From Discostella pseudostelligera (lineage: Eukaryota; Bacillariophyta; Thalassiosirophyceae; Thalassiosirales; Thalassiosiraceae), in NCBI GenBank assembly GCA_036940085.1, contig JALLBK010000175.1, positions 1 to 26,213 of the forward strand: 26,213 nt of DNA, written 5' to 3'. Shown here in pieces: positions 20,042 to 26,213 of the stretch. The first letter of the stretch is position 1. Each line of letters starts with the position of its first letter. Below the pieces are notes generated by a model. It worked only from the letters and a program-made list of their open reading frames with translations. It did not search any database and was not told where the DNA came from. The position numbers and the translations under genes are program-made.

Positions 20042-20479
20042 GTTACTTGAGGTGCTTCGAATAGGTTTTGCTCTATTTGTTCCCTATGCTAGCAATCGTT
20101 CGATCAACATGCGAAGGGTGCACTGACGCTACTGAACGTCATCGTCCATCTTGCTGTCATGGTGACTGAAGATTTTTGATTTTTGGGCATAGTATCTTTC
20201 GTCTGTCCGCGGATTTTCGTCTTTCGTACCATACCTTATCTTTCGTCTGTCCGCGGTTTTGTTCGACTTCTGCTGCCACCTGGAACCATTACCCCAACAA
20301 CAATTACACTCGCGATGGCGATGAACGATGGAGCAATTTTGATTTGTCTCCATCGCCACCGACCATCGACCCCGAAGCCGAAGGTACTTGTTGCTACTCG
20401 CTTTAGCAGTTCGGAATTGCGGCGCAATTACCTCTAATTCATTAATCTATACTCATACTGTTGCCACAGCCGAAGAATA
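20042..20479. promoter_or_regulatory. Divergent region between glyoxalase I and prefoldin 4
   Basis: 438 bp between divergent starts. It contains an exact 20-nt direct repeat (20193-20212 and 20237-20256). Short open frames here lack ATG and recognised content and are rejected. No other element is obvious. Confidence 0.45.
20193..20256. repeat. Exact 20-nt direct repeat, 44-nt period
   Basis: TATCTTTCGTCTGTCCGCGG occurs at 20193-20212 and 20237-20256, with a shorter TTTCGTCTTTCGTACC echo between. Both copies are in the same orientation, ~220-290 bp before the prefoldin ATG and ~150-215 bp before that of glyoxalase I. Candidate tandem factor-binding sites or a local duplication. Confidence 0.7.
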
Positions 20480-21017
20480 ATGCCCGACGCCGATGGAATG
20501 ATCCTCTCGAAGGATGAGGAGAATGACGCCGAGGTGCGGCGGGAAGATCAAGACCGTATCAATGAGTTTGGACGCTTGAATGCTCGGCTTCATGAAGTGA
20601 GAGATGAGGTCGAGAAATTGAATGTGAGTTATGATTTTTTTGAGGTATGAATTCACACATTCTAAATTATTTGAAAACAAATTCACAATTCTAACTACGG
20701 TCTATGCCGTGCAAATAATGCAAATCTCGAACAACCGCTTCACCGTCTCTGCAAAGAACCTCTTGGAAAAAATCGAAGATGCTTCCACCGAATTGATGAT
20801 GGGCAACGGCGATCGCGTTATGCTACGATTAGGTGAGGCGATGTTCGAGGCAACAGAAGATGAGGCAACCGAATTCTGCGAAATAGAGATGGAACGTCAT
20901 CAGAAAATGGTTGACAAATTGAAGGAAGAGGAAGCGGATATTCTTGAACAACAATCTGGTCTGAAGAAACTATTGTATGGAAGATTTGGCAAGTCTATCA
21001 ATTTGGAGGAGAGGTAG
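20480..21017 (+). CDS. PFDN4: Prefoldin subunit 4
   Basis: Exons 20480-20623 and 20757-21017 join in phase 0 over a 133-nt intron (GTGAGT...GCAAAG) to give 134 residues, the same length as human PFDN4 as I recall it. Exon 1 has EVRREDQDRINEFGRLNARL (first coiled-coil helix); exon 2 has NLLEKIEDASTELMM, GEAMFEATEDEATEFCE and a C-terminal LKKLLYGRFGKSINLEE, the signature ending of beta-type subunit 4. Prefoldin is a hexameric cytosolic chaperone handing unfolded actin and tubulin to CCT. The acceptor at 20756 was chosen because it keeps the expected spacing between the helix and LEDA-like motif; the frame is open upstream of it inside the intron, so a longer exon is possible but fits the family less well. 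Confidence 0.88.
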
Positions 21018-21407
21018 TGATCTCGCCCGCCAATGCCAATCCGAGAGAAGTGTACTGGCATTGGGCATGATTTTCGTTCATCGCACTTACGACTTACGAC
21101 AACGCTTTTGTCGGCGCTTGACTTCCTTGTAACAATTTACTCTAGATTTCATTATCGACCAATACAAACTATGAAATCTTTATGTGGTGATAAACGGCTC
21201 CATTTAACTCAAATACATGTCAGATATCAAGAAAGCGGTGATTTTCTACACAGGACGAAATATTATACTCCGATGCAATATCGCATCCCCCATCTCGTCA
21301 TCTGCGTTGATTGCTGAAAATGGCGCCTGCTAGAAAAAAATGCAGCCCCGCTATTATCACCTACGCCCTACTATCCATGAACAACAGTCTTGACCATAAC
21401 CCCGTAT
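21018..21407. other. Intergenic, convergent 3' ends
   Basis: 390 bp between the 3' ends of prefoldin 4 and Rab11. No gene is supported; a 94-codon frame at 21033-21317 has no recognisable domain. A short CTTACGA tandem pair occurs near 21087-21102. Otherwise nothing seen. Confidence 0.4.
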
Positions 21408-23080
<1,673 letters not shown>

Positions 23081-23950
23081 ATGAAGTTCAACATTCCCAA
23101 CCCTCGCAACATGAACATTCCTCACCCACGTGAATGGCGTGAGAAATTTCAGCCTCAAGGCGCAAGTCCTCTTCTCCTCCTCTTCTGGTCGCTCTCGGCC
23201 TTCGTCGTCTTTATTGCACCATTGATCAAGTGGTCCGTCGAGCGTAATCAGTACTTCCAGTATGCAGGGAAATACATCCAGTACCAGCAGCAACAGCGTC
23301 AGTACGAGCAGCAGAATAATAACAACAACAACAATAATGGCAATAACATCAACTACTACAATTTGTGCGCATGGTGGGACTACAAGTGCAAGGTCCAGAT
23401 GCAGCAGTATCAACAAAATCAAGGAGGCAACAACAACAGGGATCAAAACGGTGTTGCATTGCCAGGATGGTACTACTTGTTCGGTGGACATGCGGAGGAG
23501 GATGAACGCCAGCGAGAGGAGATGGGCATGTCCTCGTATGATGGAACCATGAAGTTTGTGTACGCTTGGACCGTCATCATGTTCATCGGAGTTACTGCCT
23601 ATGGTTTCCACAGGATGTACTCAGGAAAGGATAGGATGTCCATTATTGGTGCGCTTCTCATCTTTGGAATGTTCAGTCTCATGAACCTCCTCACTACCGT
23701 CCAGGGAACTATCGACACCGATGATCGTTTCTTCGAGAACTCCGTGTACGGTTGGTTTGGTCAATGGAGTGTCCTTGTTGCCTACACGGACTTCTTCATG
23801 GTCATTCACTGCTTCTTCTTCTCCATTTTCCTTGGAATCTTAATGAAGCTGGATGGAAAGGCCAAGCAGGATGTGGAAGCGGAGGAGAAAGAATATGAAG
23901 AAGACATGGGGTATAACATGCAGAAAGATCAGACGCACGAGGTTGCGTAA
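23081..23950 (+). CDS. Unknown four-TM membrane protein with Asn/Gln-rich loop
   Basis: 289 residues from the ATG at 23081 (MKFNIPNPRNMNIPHPREW). The frame is open back to 22820 with an earlier ATG at 22847, but that 78-residue extension is Ser/Pro-rich and its removal puts a cytosolic N-terminus just before the first helix, so 23081 is preferred. Predicted membrane helices: ~30-51, ~157-176, ~186-207 and ~229-256. Loop 1 (52-156) is Gln/Asn/Tyr-rich with eight consecutive Asn (79-86) and a CAWWDYKC pair of Cys (96, 103) that could form a disulfide or bind metal. The C-terminal tail is acidic and helical (QDVEAEEKEYEED). No known family recognised. Codon choice in the helices looks like that of a well-expressed gene. 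An even number of helices would place both ends on the same side, probably cytosolic, with the long loop lumenal or extracellular. Confidence 0.75.
   Translation: MKFNIPNPRNMNIPHPREWREKFQPQGASPLLLLFWSLSAFVVFIAPLIKWSVERNQYFQYAGKYIQYQQQQRQYEQQNNNNNNNNGNNINYYNLCAWWDYKCKVQMQQYQQNQGGNNNRDQNGVALPGWYYLFGGHAEEDERQREEMGMSSYDGTMKFVYAWTVIMFIGVTAYGFHRMYSGKDRMSIIGALLIFGMFSLMNLLTTVQGTIDTDDRFFENSVYGWFGQWSVLVAYTDFFMVIHCFFFSIFLGILMKLDGKAKQDVEAEEKEYEEDMGYNMQKDQTHEVA
23315..23338 (+). repeat. AAT/AAC codon run (eight Asn)
   Basis: Eight consecutive Asn codons (AAT/AAC mixed) within the first loop of the membrane protein, next to CAG-rich Gln codons. The mix of synonymous codons argues against very recent slippage. 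Confidence 0.8.
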
Positions 23951-24239
23951 TTCCTCAACTGCAGCCGTTGAACCTGCGTCTTGTCTGATAAATGTTTGTT
24001 GATCATGAATACTGTTTAGTATTATTTTAATTGAATGTGTTGTACAGTTAGGAAGTGACTCTTCGATGCCGCAATGAAATGCATGACGATGCCTATGCTG
24101 CTGGGGGCTGCTGATAACTTAGAGCCTTAGCGCCGCAATGATTGCAATATATGTGCAGTTGAGGTTGTAAAGAGACAGATTAAAATCTCTATAAATATCC
24201 TCTTGTTCTCTGCAAAGACTTTTGTATGTGACTTCAATG

Positions 24240-25851
24240 TTACCAAATGCGTGAAGCAATAGCGATGCATGCGACGAACCCTGTTGCCAAAAGTAGAAAG
24301 TGAGGGTCGGTGGGAGTCATTCCCTTCGTATTCACAACATTCGCTTTGGGTCTTCGTATTTCATCCCTAAGAGGATGCGAAAGAGGCTCCGAATCTATTA
24401 CGCATTGCTTTTCTGCGTCATCATCCTTCGTCTGTCGAAAGTCTATGTTTTCACTTCTGATTGCATCGCCACCCATCCAAATCGTCGATTTCACATCACT
24501 TTCTACTTGATTATCCTGTCGTCTCTCCCTCACCGCCATCGATGCAGCAAAAAAATCACTTAGTGGAACTGAATTCATCTTCCTCGTGCACAAATTATCT
24601 GTATGCCCGACGTGAGAGTTATGCCCCAAGTCTCCATGATTCGTTGGTATGCGAACGAGTATGTCATGCAAGGTAAGTCGTTCCATAACTGCAACTGTTG
24701 CATCATCGTACGGGATATGACTATTTTTGGAAGATGGATGATCGGATTTTGCTCCTGCTGTTAGGGAGACGGCATCATCCATGAAATCTTTAATGACTTT
24801 GGAGTATCGATCAATGACACTTTGTCCAACATCTGCATCAGAATGGGAAGCATACGAATTCTCCCTAATTATGGATCATGCAAAATTCAGATTGAGACTG
24901 TGAGTTAAAAAACATGATTCAGTTTCTCATCACGTTCACAAATTCGCACACACACTCGTGTCCTCACCCTTTCAAACTAGATCCAATACTAAAGACATTC
25001 GGTGCATCAATTTCATCAGCCATGGTAAAAGCCTGGCACGTATCCGAAATGAAGAGTATTTCATTATACCTCCTTGCCTCATACATTTGAGAAAATACCG
25101 ACGATATATCATGGGACATTAATTCTTCACCATCTTGGAATTTGAAGAAATTATCTCCACCATGTCCAGTGAGATACACTACGACATTGGTATGTTCGTC
25201 TAGTCTCGGCAGCGACCGTCGCCCCCCCTCTTCTCCTACTCGTTCTTCTCCTGGCAAATGTCGCCCTAGCAACACACGCAAAAATGCATCCACGGTAACA
25301 TCCGTACCCGAATAATCCACCTCGGCATTCTCCATCAAATCTTCTTTCCCAATACCACGGGGATAGATTTTACCACGATGTGAATTGCGCATATTGCATG
25401 GCATGTCATCAGCGAGCATTAATACAATATTGTCGTCCGTGATACCGCCGCGTTTGAGTAGATGGTAGATGGATAGGGCGTTGTTAACATGACGATAGTT
25501 GAACCAGTAGCGACTGGAGGAGACAATTATGGCTACATTGGAGGTGTGATTGCCAGATGTTAATGGGTTTCCATCTTGTTTGAAGCGTGGTTGTAATATG
25601 TTGCGTATTGTAGATTCATGGTTGGGATTGTGAAGAAGTTTTGTGGAACGACCACCACCTCGATGATTGCGCGCCGCGGTATTGGCTTGCTGAGCTTGTA
25701 CTGCTGGCAATGGTGTTGTCGCCAACCAAGACAGGTGCCCAAACCCGGCGTCGTCCACGATGAAGGGCGATGAGACGCAAAGAAGGACTACTAGCGACGC
25801 AATTACTGGCCGCAATGGTGGTGCGGCGCACGATCGTCTCTCCCTCATCAT
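24240..25851 (-). CDS. PIGK: GPI-anchor transamidase catalytic subunit (GPI8/PIG-K)
   Basis: Exons 25851-24968 and 24864-24240 join in phase 2 over a 103-nt intron (GTGAGG...ATTAG), reconstructing SSLKGENSYASHSDAD, and give 502 residues. The protein is a C13-family cysteine peptidase. It has NVAIIVSSSRYWFNYRH and ADDMPCNMRN, the catalytic His in YLTGHGG (H230) and the catalytic Cys in ISDTCQA (C272). It begins with a signal peptide (VIASLVVLLCVSSPF) and ends with a single TM helix (FLLLATGFVACIAIASRIW), the expected type I ER topology. It cleaves the GPI signal from precursors and attaches the anchor, with GAA1, PIG-S, PIG-T and PIG-U. It is about 100 residues longer than human PIG-K, with additions before the catalytic domain, a Gly/Glu/Arg insert (~199-216) just before the His motif, and ~150 polar residues before the TM. 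Convergent with the membrane-protein gene. Confidence 0.93.
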
Positions 25852-26122
25852 CGTTGCATAAATAGTAACGATACGACGGTGGTGGCGGCCGGCGGTACTA
25901 GTAGTCGGCGGCGGAAAGTTCCCGCCATTTTCGCCTCATTTTATCGCCTCATTATCGCCATTGGATCCCGCGATGTTTTACACATCGACAGCTTTCGCCT
26001 TATTATCGCTCAATCGCTCGTCCCGCCGCTTTTGTCGTTGGTGCTGTCGCCAGTCGCGAGCCGCTTGTCGCCAATACCAAAACCTTTGCCGCGCCAAAGC
26101 CAACGTCAACCAAAGACGCACC
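25852..26122. promoter_or_regulatory. Divergent promoter with repeated TCGCC motifs
   Basis: 271 bp upstream of both GPI8 and the gene entering at the right edge. TCGCC occurs repeatedly, including TCGCCTCATT at 25931 and again at ~25945, then ATTATCGCC at ~25951 and further TTATCGC/TCGCC copies to 26070. The regular T/ATCGCC spacing suggests clustered binding sites. A frame through here (25879-26133) has no ATG start and no domain and is rejected. Confidence 0.4.
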
Positions 26123-26213
26123 ATGACCACTAGCCCGACTGCGTCGGGAAAGGGACTTCGTCGGCTAGCGCAGTGCGTGTGGATGGCTGGGTGTGATTGC
26201 GGGGTTGTTGTGT
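26123..26213 (+). CDS. Possible 5' end of a gene, cut by window edge
   Basis: An ATG at 26123 in good A-at-minus-3-like context (CACCATGACC) opens a frame (MTTSPTASGKGLRRLAQCVW and on) to the end of the window. It sits divergent to GPI8 with a plausible promoter between. Only ~30 codons are visible, so nothing can be said of function, and a GTGCGT donor-like site within it could end the exon. Confidence 0.35.
   Translation, partial: MTTSPTASGKGLRRLAQCVWMAGCDCGVVV

Noticed and set aside
25879..26133. 84-codon plus-strand frame upstream of GPI8
   Set aside because: No ATG start, made of the repeated TCGCC promoter sequence, no recognisable protein.

Overview
This 26.2 kb window is nuclear DNA of a compact eukaryotic genome, most probably a diatom or another photosynthetic stramenopile. 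Three things point there. (1) Genes are short, tightly packed, on both strands, and interrupted by 0-4 small introns (73-133 nt; 11 of 13 inferred donors begin GTGAG). (2) Several products start with a signal peptide whose predicted cleavage site is followed by Phe, the 'ASAFAP'-type bipartite plastid leader of secondary red plastids (DUF493 protein, fibrillin, ovothiol-type methyltransferase, possibly the endonuclease III homologue). (3) The genes are eukaryotic housekeeping genes: Rab11, GRASP, prefoldin 4, GPI transamidase. I saw no tRNA, rRNA, CRISPR array or transposon.

Layout. 236-1090 (+) plastid-type DUF493 protein; 1216-2913 (-) WW/zinc-finger protein; 3346-4773 (+) DUF5522-like/cobalamin adenosyltransferase fusion; 5179-6482 (+) GRASP; 6562-7967 or further (-) SAP/endonuclease III; 8476-9493 (+) PAP/fibrillin; 9899-10192 (+) LYR-motif protein; 10888-14488 (+) large PH/coiled-coil protein; 14730-15311 (-) small basic, probably mitochondrial protein; 15548-17706 (+) five-exon DUF6817-like/OvoA-type methyltransferase fusion; 17930-18895 (+) EF-hand protein; 18951-20041 (-) two-domain glyoxalase I; 20480-21017 (+) prefoldin subunit 4; 21408-22148 (-) Rab11; 23081-23950 (+) unknown four-TM protein; 24240-25851 (-) GPI8/PIG-K; 26123-end (+) possible first exon of another gene.

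The genes do not form an operon or a single pathway. By role they cover membrane traffic (GRASP, Rab11, GPI anchoring), plastid biology (fibrillin, DUF493), mitochondrial cofactors (cobalamin adenosylation, LYR protein), thiol and aldehyde chemistry (ovothiol-type methyltransferase, glyoxalase I), DNA repair and protein folding. Neighbours are mostly divergent pairs sharing a 0.2-0.5 kb promoter region, or convergent pairs 55-250 bp apart.

The most unusual content is a set of domain combinations: an OvoA C-terminal methyltransferase without its sulfoxide synthase, fused to a DUF6817-like domain behind a plastid-like leader; a DUF5522-like Cys-rich module fused to the adenosyltransferase; a SAP/endonuclease III that lacks the iron-sulfur cysteines and has a hidden leader without an ATG; and a PH domain split by about 125 residues. 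All splice sites were inferred by eye from GT/AG consensus, reading phase and remembered family sequences; none is backed by transcript data.
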